NCBI GenBank assembly: GCA_029465975.1
Contig: CM055740.1
Span: 10,864,419-10,928,418 of the forward strand
DNA: 64,000 nt
Direction of reading: 5' to 3'
DNA from: Dallia pectoralis
Lineage: Eukaryota; Chordata; Actinopteri; Esociformes; Umbridae
The notes under the pieces are model-generated. The model was not told the DNA's origin and did not search any database. It saw nothing but the letters and a program-made list of their open reading frames with translations. A program made the translations under genes and the position numbers. Shown piece after piece: positions 1-11,200 of this stretch. Position 1 is the first letter of the stretch; every line of letters starts with the position of its first letter.

Positions 1-596
1 TGGTATTAGTAAATCGCTGTATATGCGCAATTTAATTTCATTTGTATTGTGTTTAGTGTTTTCACTGTTCATGTTTTGTTTTGATTTAAATTAACCTGAT
101 TTTAAATGGATATACACGCTCTGTGCCTGCCTCTGCACTTCACCTTTGTCCATGACAAATTCACTGTCTGGTTGACAACAGACATCGAGTAGTCAAGATA
201 GTGTGGCACCACTGGCTACATTTCATGTGGAAGTTTATTAAGTAGAATCTGTTACACACACTACAATATTCACTGAAGTGCATAATATTTTTTTTTACAC
301 AGTGAAGCGAATAATGTTGATCATCTCCTAAAAAAGGCACATGCCAAGGTTGGAGGGTCATGCTGAAGAGTTCAAGGTGTTGCACTGGCCACAGATTGTT
401 CCAGATGTAATGCTGCAAGTGCTAGACTAAAAACTTTCAGGACTTAAAGGTGTCAGATACCGCAAGATGTTTCCAAAAATAAGGTCCGGCATTTTTAACA
501 CCAGCATATATTTTGAACCTTGAGCGATCCACAGAAACTATTTTGGCACCCTGTTTTCATCTGCCAAATTCCAATTGTTTTTCAAAATCCACTCAC

Positions 597-3500
597 CTTT
601 GCTAACAACCAACCGCCTTCGTCGTCAGTAGCACCAGTTATAAATGGGACCTTGTGCATCTCATGGTTACGGAGAATCTCCATTGGAGATTTGGGCAAGA
701 ATTGCCCATCAACACTCACGCCCAAACTTAGCATTGGAAACTAGAATAAGGAAAAATACAATGTTGTAAATTACAAAATCTGTTGTGATGTTTGCTGGGT
801 TGCTACTTGAATTGCAGCGAATCACAAAGGGAAAACTGTTTGAACCCTAGTGTGGACCGTGAAGACTGCCATTCCAATAAGACACTTGTTGTACAAAAAC
901 TTAACTACAAAGCACAAAAAGTAACTGCTCATAGTGTCAGTGAAAAAAAGTTTTTTTGACCGTTATTTTTTGTTAGCCAACACAGGTGCATTATGTTCCA
1001 ATTATAAATCTAACATATAGCCCACTGCTTTAAGTAACAAAATGTTAAGATTGGCAGCCCTTTCTGAGAACCCTGGTGAGAGAAACTAATTTTCAGAATA
1101 ACTCACCTGTTTGTGAATGTTCACAATGTCATTAACGGTCAACTTCTTCACACAGTCAGCAATCTTCTCTGTGTTGGTGGTGTCACAGCCAAGCAGGTTT
1201 GCCACTGCCTATGTATCAAGACACATGTAATAACTTGGCATAGTAAAATGTAAACACGCCTTGCGCAGACCTCAATTTTAGCTGCCTTGAAATTATTATT
1301 TTTAAATCAATCGCCTTGGTTTTCATTTGACTATAGTTTTGCCCCTTGCATATATTTTTTAGAATCTATAAAACTAGTCAGTCTTTGCTTGTGACCATAA
1401 TGAAAATAACATGATGCTCCAACCACCATTTAAAATACAAACACATCAATAACATCCCATTAACTCAACATTACTGGTATGTAAAATATATATTGCTGGT
1501 TTGAGAAAGTTCAGTATTCTTTCTTTTTTATCCATGTTTTGTTGTGTTATTGACTGAATTTACAATTGATAATAAAATAAAATTGACATAATTCTCCACA
1601 CATCATCCACATAATTGTACACACAATGCGAAAACCAACTTTTAGAAATGTATGCCGAAAAATACGGCGGTCCCTGAAAAAGCTTGAATGAGAGTGCACA
1701 GAATCTCCGACTCCAACAACTTAGAGCACACAGTCAAGACAATCTTGGAGTGGCTCCAAGACAAGTCTGTTAAAGTCCTTGAGTGGCCCAGCCAAAGTCT
1801 GGACTTGGACCCTAACAAACATTTACATACTGGGAAATCAAAGTTCACTGACACTCCCCATCCAATCTGAAAGAGTGTCAGAGGATCTACAAGAAGAGAT
1901 TGGAGAAACTGGCCAAATCAAGGTGTGCAAAATCACTACAAATTATCCAATATATTTCCATAACGCTGCAAGGCAATACACCAAATAGGTCAATATTTGG
2001 CCTAAACTCAAGGTTTAGCTCCAAGGACAACTTTTTTAAGCAATGTTAAAGTAAAACATTAATAAAAACATGCCATAGATCCTTAAAAAACCAAGCTGTG
2101 CTATTTTTCTCAATCAAGGCATCCAAAATAAGCTATGTTTAATAGCTATGTTTGACAATTTTGTGAAGAAACAAACCCTAAAAAAATACCTGTGCTGCAG
2201 GCAAAGGATTGGTTTGGAATATAACATCCATGGCTGCGGTACCACTCTCAGCTATCGCCCGATGGAACAGGCCAGCGGACAATGGAGACAGAAGCTAATG
2301 ATAGAAAAAATACAACAAAAACAAAACAGTGATGTCTTTCAAACAAATTATTTACACATTCTGCTGAATTCATAAATTATATCATAACCGTTCAAGGGAC
2401 AACATGTTTTAAAGCTACATTTTTGTTCACATATATTGCAAAATATATTATCTCTTTGTGTGCGTGAATGTTTGTTCTCACCTGTAATGATACACTCACT
2501 CCACCGGCAGACTCTCCAAATATGGTCACCGACTTAGAATCCCCTCCAAAGTTGTGGATGTGGTCCTGGGTCCACCTTAAGGCTTCCACTTGGTCAAGTA
2601 GTCCCATGTTCCCGGGGGCGTGCTTATCTCCTGTGCTGTATGGAAGACATCAGAAACCAGTCAATCAAGCTCAAATCAATCATCTCCCAAACTCCATGTA
2701 GCACAAAACGTTACAACGTCAGCTCTCAAGGTGTGTTTGGCGCGTTCGGCTTAGAATGTTGTTCTGCTGGGGCGTTTGTCTTTTTGCGATTCCTATTGCA
2801 AAAAGTGTTCATGCTGTGGCACCTTATTTCCTCCCTCAGGGAATAAAGTTTATAAAAGTAATCCACGGTTTGCTATACCACCACAAACTTGCGATGTGCG
2901 CCCCAAAAAGTCTGCACGAAAAACTACACAAAGGATTATGGTGGGCCAAAAACTTGTGAGACAACAGTTTGTATACAACAAATCAAACACGTGCATTTAA
3001 TCCTTCAACTTTTTCATCAGATTAATTCTAATAATAATTATGAAAACAGTTACTTGCAGTTACTAATAAGGTCCATATCCTGAACATGCTTTGTGGTTAA
3101 ACAAGCAGTGAAGTTGTTGGAAAACAAAATGTATGTTTCAATTTCCAATTGGGTTATGGTCCAGTGGTGGTTCCTAGGGCTGCAACTAACGATTATTTTT
3201 ATAATCGATAAATCGATGAATCGGATAAAAACTAAAAAGCATTAATATCCAACCCTTTACTGAAAAACAGAACTGACAGTGCATTCACAGGGCAAACATG
3301 TTTCAGAAAGTGCACAAACAGGTTGCTCCTTAAACATCCCTGAGCTAATGAATAATAAAAAGTGCACAACGTTTATTTTTATTAAGGACCTATAAAGAAA
3401 AATACGATTCAGAAAAATAAAAATGATTTGTTTGAACCTCAGAACTTATTCTCTACACTACACACACAGACGTACACAGTCACAAAACTCTCACTCACAG

Positions 3501-6500
3501 ACGCACACACAAACTCTCCGCATCAAGGACTCCAACGTGTTTCCGTTTAAGGTGCTGTATCATCACTGTGGTGCTCCCGTGCCATGTCATGTCGCTTTTG
3601 CATATTTTGCAATTAACACATTTTTTTGATATATTTACTTAGTGTGAAATGCTCCCACACCTTGGTTGACTTCGGTCGAACTGATTTTGCCGACTCCGCC
3701 ATCAAAACAACGTTACAGCTCCGCATACATCTCCGCGACCGAGTGGCGTGTCGAGCGACACAACGTGTCGATAATGAAATTCGTTGCTAACTTTTTTAAT
3801 TATCGATTCGTTGTTGCAGCCCTAGTGGTTCCTGACTTACCTAAAGAACCCCATCAAGCCCAAACGGTATTGGATCAGCACCACAACTACATCCTGGTAG
3901 GCAGCTAAAGCAGAACCATCGTATATAGAAGCAGAGCCCATGGTGAATCCTCCACCATGGATCCAAACCATGACCTGAGAGACACAAGCAATATGTGCTG
4001 TCATACCTGCAGCATTTACAAATATCTTATCTGTTGTTATTGGAATGTGTATTTTAAATATATTTTATGCTTCCAGGGATGCTGAGTAAAATGCTGAGTA
4101 AAAACCTTTAATCCAATAGTTTGCTGAATATTTAGAAAGCTGGTGAAAATGGCAGTTTGGTAATATATCGTATTAGTTATAGATGAGCAGTACTTTAATA
4201 TTTGACATTTATCATTTTGTTTATTGGGATATTTACAGCAACATCTTCTTGCGCTTGTGTGTAGCCCAGTGGTAGAGTGCATGCTGTGTGTGAATGATAT
4301 TCTGGGTTCAATCCCCAGCTTCTCCCCCAAAATATAAACTGGTCTATACATAACAGTATTGTTACAAAAACTGCTTGACTATAGGAATGTTATTTGTCAT
4401 ATGTTATTATGTGTGCTTGACTATGGTCAAGGACACATATTGTAATCTCACATATATATTATTATTATTATATCACTTTTGTCCACCCTAACTCCTCCCA
4501 CAGTTTTTGCACTAGATGACAAAAAAGGTGTCAAAATGTGCGTCCCGAACCCTATTTTGTTGCCATTGTTTTGTAGAAGGTTTCGTTATGTAGTTAAGAA
4601 ATATTAACGATATTGTTGCTGATTAATCCTCATTGAAATACATTGACAGAATCTTCAAAACTAGAGTGAGAAAGCCTGTTCAGCAGAAAATGTAGAGAAC
4701 ATTTGTAAACTGCTGCCTCTGCTTGAGTTTCAACGCTATACACACAAATGGCATATCAAAACGTTCAGCTATTTGTGCTGTCAATAAAAATGTCAAAATA
4801 TAATTTGTAACATTTATATTTATTACGTTATGTCCTTTTGTTGCCAACTAGTGCGTCCCCATAGACAGCCATTAAAACCGTTTGAAACTGCACTCTAGAA
4901 ATCGACTTCTAGTGAGTGTTTTTTTGGTCGTTTGTAAATTGTGATAGCGCCTACATTTCAGATACATATTATACATCAAAATGACAGCCTGGTTCTTAGG
5001 ATTCTCGTGATGTAATTATTTAAACGGTGTGAGTAATACTCTGGTTAGTATAGCTAAAAGTATACGACCATATCAGAACCTTTTGAAATGATAGACAGAC
5101 AAGCTGCATTTGCTCGTTTTTTTTTTATTGGCTGACATGAAATAACTTTCTGAAATGGCGGGGGGAGGAGGCAGCGCGCTCTGAAATCGATGAGAACAGC
5201 TGTTCCTCCTGACAAAGGCATAGTTGCCTGGCTACAGCCAAAGACACTGCCAGGCAACAGCCACAGACACTAGCTGCAGCTGCTGCTTTATGTCCAATGG
5301 GTAAGTTCTTTCTCTGGGTCCCTGTGTTTACACGTTAACATGTTAGCTAGCGTTAGTGTGCAAGCTAGCGTTAGCTACTCCTGTAAGTGTATGCATACAT
5401 TCAAACAGCTAACGTTAGCATGTTAGCTAGCGTTAGCGCGCTAGCTAGCTACTCCTGTAAGTGTATGCATACATTCAAACAGCTAACGTTAGCGCGCTAG
5501 CTAGCTAGTTACTCTTGTATATGTATGCTCCATCACCGGGTAGATTGTATTCAAACAACTGTTGTTAGTGTGCAAACTAACTAGCTAGCCAGTACTGTAT
5601 GTGTAGGCTCACTCAAACAACTAGGCAGGTTGCAATGCTGTTTAATAGGTTACTAGGTTGGTTATAAGGCTGGTTACCATGCTGCTTAATAGGCAGGTTA
5701 CATGCTGTTTAATAGGCAGGTTATTATGCTGTTTAATAGGCATGTTATTATGCTGTTTCATAGGCAGGTCACATGCTGTTTAATAGGCATGTTATATGCT
5801 GTTTTATAGACAGGTTACATGGTGTTTAACAAGCAGGTTACATGCTGTTTAATGTGCAGGTTACATGCTGTTTGATATGTAGGTCACATGCTGTTTAATA
5901 TGCAGGTTATTATGCTGTTTAATAGGCAGGTTTTATGCTGTTTAATAGGCAGGTTACATGCTGTACTATAGGCAGGTTACATGCTGTTTAATAGGCAGGT
6001 TACATGCTGTTCAATAGGCAGGATACATGCTGTATAATAGGCAGGTTGCATGCTGTTTAATAGGCAGGTTATTTTGCTGGTTAATTGGCAGGTTACTATG
6101 CTCACATATTGTAATCTCCCTTATATATTGTATATATCTTTAAACATATAACTAGACATTGCCAGTTGATATCAGTACACAGTCGACTTCGGGTGGCAGC
6201 AAGCACACATCACAATTTCAGCAGAAATTGTACCCTATCTAGTTTTTTACTGTAGTGTATATATACACATGGCAAATGTGCAATGAAGAGAGAACTTCTC
6301 ATGATTAACAATTAAAAACATGCCTACTCACAGGAAGCTTGGTATTCTCAACAGGTTTAACCGGGGTGTAGATGTTGAGGTAGAGGCAATCTTCTGACAC
6401 CTCTGGGAATTCCGCTTTGACGGATATATAGGTGTAAAGGTCTTTCATTATTTGCCTGTCTTGAAGACACCTGAAAAATATATAACACATTGAGAAGTCA

Positions 6501-7851
6501 ATATGTCATTAGAAAATAACTGAGCAAAAACAAAGAAAACAGGACAACAGCAATAGTAGTTGCTGTCTGGTTACTTATATGTTAAAGAACTGTTTTGTTT
6601 TGTCACAAGTTGGAACATTTTGTTCTCACTCCAGGTCTTTTAGTTAGGTGCACACTTTATTTCTGGTGGTTTGTTTTCATTGAGCACAGCTGGTTTTCAT
6701 ATTTACAATGGATATAAAAAAGTCTACAAGCCCCTAAAATGCCAGGTTTTCGTGAAAGACAAATCAAGTCAGAACTTTTTCCAACTTTAATGTGACCTAT
6801 AACGTGAACAATTCAATTAAAAAACAAACTTAAATCTTTGAGCAGGAAAAATATAAACTATTTTGGGGCACCCAAAATCCACAGCCGGTCTATGTTGGCG
6901 AGGTCAGGACTAAAAACTCAAGCCGCCTTTGTGGCTGAAGCCTCCACCACCTCGGCGGTTCCCCGGTCTGCCTCCTTTTAAACTGAAATTTGTCTGGTAG
7001 CCTGGCCCTTAAGGGGGGTTCTGTCACGAGTGGGAACCTTTTGTTGTTACTCCGGGTATTTTAGTGGGTTGCACGCTTTATTTCAAGCTTTTGTTTTATT
7101 ATACTGAAAACAAACACGGAACACAAACAGAATACTTAAATTGAAAGAAAGGGGCGCTTACACAAAGCGACTAATAACGGTAGAAAAACAGTGATCTTCT
7201 TAAACTAACAAAACAACAGCACTCACCTATGTGGACTCGTCACGTAAAACAATAAATGACCAAGTGGTGACATTTCCCAGTGACTTAAACACCCAGCTGA
7301 TCACCCTGCTAACCACTAATTATGCCCAGCTATGCTCATTAACTACCACCCTAATCACCAAACAGGAACTAAAACATGTGCCACCTACCATACTGTCCCG
7401 TGTGAAACAAAACCCCTCAAAATTCATGACATCGTCCTTGTGTTTGATTGTTATATATGACGGGTTGACTCCAGACGTACTAATTCTATGTATTTGATCG
7501 TGTTCCAGGTCATTCCTGTTTATTCTTTTGTTAGGTGCAGTACATTATTTAGCACAATGCGCTCAGGAAATAAAATCTCCTGCGACTGACTCCATACACA
7601 TACTTACTATTCAAGTAGTACATTTTTCAATGTGATTTCCTGGTTCTTACATGAGAGGCTGCTGGGTGGCATCCCTCACTCCCTCCCATCTCTCCACAGT
7701 TTGGGGAGGAGCCAGTCTCAGGGGACCGACAGGTGCTTTGGCAAAAGGCACGCCAAGGTAGGCCTGTACCAGCGTCTCCTTCCCCTTAACAGCCACATAC
7801 TGTCCTCGCAGACCCCCCAATGTCGTCCTGACCACCGGGCCAGTTTTTGGT
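597..7851 (-). CDS. Carboxylesterase (CES2-like), copy A, partial (exons 2-8)
   Basis: Type-B carboxylesterase, an alpha/beta-hydrolase that cleaves carboxyl esters, normally in the ER lumen or secreted. Exons read right to left: 7651-7851, 6332-6470, 3841-3974, 2482-2635, 2190-2294, 1107-1208, 597-740. All have AG acceptors and GT donors and join in frame (979 nt). Visible motifs are YLGVPFAKAPVGPLRLAPP (exon 2), EDCLYLNIY (exon 3), the oxyanion-hole HGGGF (exon 4), the nucleophile GESAGG (exon 5), FHRAIAESG (exon 6) and the acid segment DDEGGW (exon 8). The catalytic-His and C-terminal exons lie beyond the left edge. No signal-peptide exon was found: only 431 bp separate exon 2 from the stop codon of copy B. 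The exon 2 acceptor is in a different phase (1 nt) from that of copy B (2 nt), so the 5' end is not a simple copy. The family call is firm; CES2 over other CES types is by general resemblance. Confidence 0.88.
1640..1990 (+). mobile_element. Tc1-like transposase remnant in copy A intron
   Basis: A decayed plus-strand reading frame (ISDSNNLEHTVKTILEWLQDKS, then VLEWPSQSLDLDPN) matches the central to C-terminal DDE part of Tc1/mariner transposases, where WP-S-DLNPIE is the usual signature. It is an intronic fossil shared with copy B, so it predates the duplication. Here it lacks about 130 bp that copy B keeps. Confidence 0.7.
2482..2635 (-). CDS. Copy A exon 5, nucleophile exon
   Basis: The exon encodes STGDKHAPGNMGLLDQ through the nucleophile elbow GESAGGVSVSLQ. 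The acceptor is ag|CACAGG and the donor CAG|gtgaga. It is 154 nt, the same as its copy B partner, and reads in frame from exon 4. Confidence 0.92.
3175..3824. mobile_element. Non-autonomous hAT element (650 bp) with intact TSD
   Basis: The left end is TAGGGCTGCAAC and the right end GTTGCAGCCCTA, perfect 12-bp terminal inverted repeats. They are flanked by the exact 8-bp direct repeat GTGGTTCC (3167-3174 and 3825-3832), the TSD length of hAT elements. The interior is AT-rich, with degenerate ATCGAT palindromes near both ends and no transposase. It lies immediately beside the exon 4 donor of copy A and is absent from copy B. Confidence 0.92.
4255..4335 (+). repeat. tRNA-derived SINE head or tRNA pseudogene (copy A intron)
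   Basis: It carries an A-box-like TAGCCCAGTGG and, about 42 bp later, a B-box GGTTCAATCCC, the two internal pol III promoter elements of tRNA genes. No clean cloverleaf acceptor pairing was apparent. It is also present at 12985-13070. Confidence 0.6.
5330..5520. repeat. GCTAGC-rich repeat, about 2.5 units
   Basis: Roughly 75-bp units with ctcctgtaagtgtatgcata and palindromic GTTAGCTAGCGTTAGC blocks, inside the copy A insertion. It could extrude hairpins. No gene is present. Confidence 0.7.
5630..6100. repeat. 23-bp minisatellite in copy A intron 3
   Basis: About 20 degenerate copies of taggcaggttacatgctgtt. It occurs only in copy A of the carboxylesterase pair. Confidence 0.85.
6705..6870. 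mobile_element. Tc1-like element end, copy A
   Basis: The stretch with aagtctacaagcccctaaaa, gccaggtttt and tttaatgtgacctataacg resembles the terminal region of a Tc1-like element common in fish genomes, recalled from general knowledge. There is no transposase frame. The copy B counterpart is at 13625-13775. Confidence 0.5.
7020..7600. repeat. Dispersed repeat, copy A intron 2
   Basis: Starts at tgtcacgagtgggaacc, includes gggcgcttacacaaagcgac, and ends near the exon. The same block is in copy B (13830-14410) and a diverged relative is at 17298-17480 (gcgcgctgacacaaagcgac). It contains an 88-codon frame from a GTG (7231-7497), conserved only because the two blocks are near-identical; no family was recognised and I do not call it a gene. 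Confidence 0.55.
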
Positions 7852-8282
7852 CTGTAAAGAAATGAACATTTCACATTGCATTTCAAGAACTCTGAATTAT
7901 GTTAGTCAGGGAAATTAAACGCAGTGGACATATTTTTATATGCCCAGTCTCTGCTGAGGAGAAACATTCCCACAGCTTGGTGCTGCCACCATCATAATCT
8001 ACTGTCTTTAGTTTGCACCACACCAGCATTCTCAACCAACCTAATACTTTTAGACACTGATATTGACAATAAGAAAAAAGGTTAGCAAGGCTTCACAGGC
8101 ACTGTAATCTTATAAACCGCGATACTACGAGCGGCCAAACTCCTATTATCTATTCAGACAGTGGAAATGTTTCATGATCCGCAACCTTTGGTGGAAATTT
8201 GCACCTGTTTCATGTTTCCTATTTCATTCAGGTTTGCATCTCCAATTAACCAAGTTTACATCCACCACTTAATGCATGACAT

Positions 8283-11200
8283 TTATGATAACTTGGTAAC
8301 CAACAGCTCATCGTGCTCTATCTTCTCTCGGCCCAGGAGAAGTTTCTCAGGAATAGTTTGTGTCATGAAGGTGAAGCGGTCCCTCTTCAGGTGTTGGCCT
8401 GGTATCTGCTCCAACCCAATCCCCAAGTAATCCCCTTCTGGTCCATACTGTGGCCATGAAACCAGACCAGGCCCGTTAGGAGACCTACACACACACAAAA
8501 ACACACACACAATGTAAATCATATTATATAGCTACTTGTGATCTTTTACATATTATATGGAAACTGATTGAGAACGATATCTTACCCTGTACGAGCAAAG
8601 TTACCCCAGTATCTCATCATGACTCTGGTTAGTTGCTCATCTTCCTCTGTACATGGGTCTGAGAGAGAAGGCATTCCAGAGTTAAAAGTTAGTGGTGAGT
8701 GCTTGGAAAAGTGGTGAATAAATCACTTACCATCAATTTTAAGATGTGATGTTGTCAAGCAGAATCCAAAAACAAACAAAAGCTCATCTGCATGGTCAGT
8801 CCCAACAAAACTTGGCCTCAGCTTCTTGAATACACTGGGTGATTGCTGGAACTCATACAGATACACGGGCACACCTGCATCTGTTGGGTGGGATAAGACA
8901 CCAGCATTAAGATGGACTGGACACAAATGTATATAGGTCTAGCTGTTCATGTTCCGGTCCAAATTTGGCCTTGAAATAATGCTTCTACCTCTGTGGAAAT
9001 TTGCCGTTTTAAGGGCAGGTATGACGAACATAATGTCTCCAACCAGCTTAGTGAAGCCATCACGGTTTTTCAACCGATTCCCAGAAGTACCCATGTATTC
9101 ATCTGCTATCAGCTCAGTTATCCACTGATCCTTTGACTGAAGTACACACAGATGTTTAGTTTATTGTAAAATTAATTTAGACTTTATCATCTGGATGATA
9201 GTGTGCATTGGTCGTACCTCAGTGTACAGCATGGACAAAACTGGCATCACATTCACACGGTCCAAACCATCCTCCCATCCTGGAGGGGCAAAGAACTATT
9301 GGAAGAAAAAACTTCCATAAAATGTAATATTTCTTTCAATAGTATGTTGAAAAGGAAACTCAATGTTGATTTGAGTTGCATTTAGGGTGAGTGTTGGGTT
9401 AAACTGCTGTTTGAATGGTATTAGTAAATCGCTGTATATGCGCAATTTAATTTCATTTGTATTGTGTTTAGTGTTTTCACTGTTCATGTTTTGTTTTGAT
9501 TTAAATTAACCTGATTTTAAATGGATATACACGCTCTGTGCCTGCCTCTGCACTTCACCTTGGTCCATGACAAATTCACTGTCTGGTTGAAAACAGACAT
9601 CGAGTAGTCAAGATAGTGTGGCACCACTGGCTACATTTCATGTGGAAGTTTATTAAGTAGAATCTGTTACACACACTACAATATTCACTGAAGTGCATAA
9701 TATTTTTTTTTACACAGTGAAGCGAATAATGTTGATCATCTCCTAAAAAAGGCACATGCCAAGGTTGGAGGGTCATGCTGAAGAGTTCAAGGTGTTGCAC
9801 TGGCCACAGATTGTTCCAGATGTAATGCTGCAAGTGCTAGACTAAAAACTTTCAGGACTTAAAGGTGTCAGATACCGCAAGATGTTTCCAAAAATAAGGT
9901 CCGGCATTTTTAACACCAGCATATATTTTGAACCTTGAGCGATCCACAGAAACTATTTTGGCACCCTGTTTTCATCTGCCAAATTCCAATTGTTTTTCAA
10001 AATCCACTCACCTTTGCTAACAACCAACCGCCTTCGTCGTCAGTAGCACCAGTTATAAATGGGACCTTGTGCATCTCATGGTTACGGAGAATCTCCATTG
10101 GAGATTTGGGCAAGAATTGCCCATCAACACTCACGCCCAAACTTAGCATTGGAAACTAGAATAAGGAAAAATACAATGTTGTAAATTAGAAAATCTGTTG
10201 TGATGTTTGCTGGGTTGCTACTTGAATTGCAGCGAATCACAAAGGGAAAACTGTTTGAACCCTAGTGTGGACCGTGAAGACTGCCATTCCAATAAGACAC
10301 TTGTTGTACAAAAACTTAACTACAAAGCACAAAAAGTAACTGCTCATAGTGTCAGTGAGAAAAATGTTTTTTGACCGTTATTTTTTGTTAGCCAACACAG
10401 GTGCATTATGTTCCAATTATAAATCTAACATATAGCCCACTGCTTTAAGTAACAAAATGTTAAGATTGGCAGCCCTTTCTGAGAACCCTGGTAAGAGAAA
10501 CTAATTTTCAGAATAACTCACCTGTTTGTGAATGTTCACAATGTCATTAACGGTCAACTTCTTCACACAGTCAGCAATCTTCTCTGTGTTGGTTGTGTCA
10601 CAGCCAAGCAGGTTTGCCACTGCCTATGTATCAAGACACATGTAATAACTTGGCATAGTGAAATGTAAACACGCCTTGCGGAGACCTCAATTTTAGCTGC
10701 CTTGAAATTATTATTTTTAAATCAATCGCCTTGGTTTTCATTTGACTATAGTTTTGCTCATTGCATATATTTTTTAGAATCTATAAAACTAGTCAGTCTT
10801 TGCTTGTGACCATAATGAAAATAACATGATGCTCCAACCACCATTTAAAAGACAAAGACATTAATAACATCCCATTCACTCAACATTACTGGTATGTAAA
10901 ATGTTTATTGCTGGCTTGAGAAAGTTCAGTATTCTTTCTTTTTTTATCCATGTTTTGTTGTGTTGTACAATTGATAATAAAATAAAATTACCATAATTCT
11001 ACACACATCGTCCACATAATTCAAAACACAATGCGAAAACCAACTTTTAGAAATGTATGCCATAACCGAGGTATTACATCCGAATGACATCACTACATTG
11101 ATTCTGCACGGTTATGGCAGAATCATGCTATGGGGATGCTTCTCAAAAACAGGGACTGAGAGATTGGGAACTGTTGAGGAAACAGGGAAAATACGGAGGT

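Larger units (their letters stand above)
4405..6243. mobile_element. Copy A-specific intron insertion (about 1.8 kb)
   Basis: Alignment by eye with copy B breaks at gtcatatgttatt and resumes at ttttttactgtagtg, so this block is extra in copy A intron 3. A related string, cacatattgtaatctc, occurs near both ends (about 4434 and 6105), as a terminal or target duplication might. The interior holds a GCTAGC/TTAGC-rich repeat (5330-5520) and a minisatellite (5630-6100). No coding frame was recognised; the element class is unknown. Confidence 0.5.

Noticed and set aside
4255..4335. A functional tRNA gene
   Set aside because: A and B boxes are present, but I could not draw a sound acceptor stem or anticodon arm, and the copy is shared with the paralogous intron. 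A SINE head is more likely.
7231..7497. 88-codon frame identical in both esterase introns (also 14038-14304)
   Set aside because: It starts at GTG, has no recognised domain, and identity follows from the recent duplication of the whole block.
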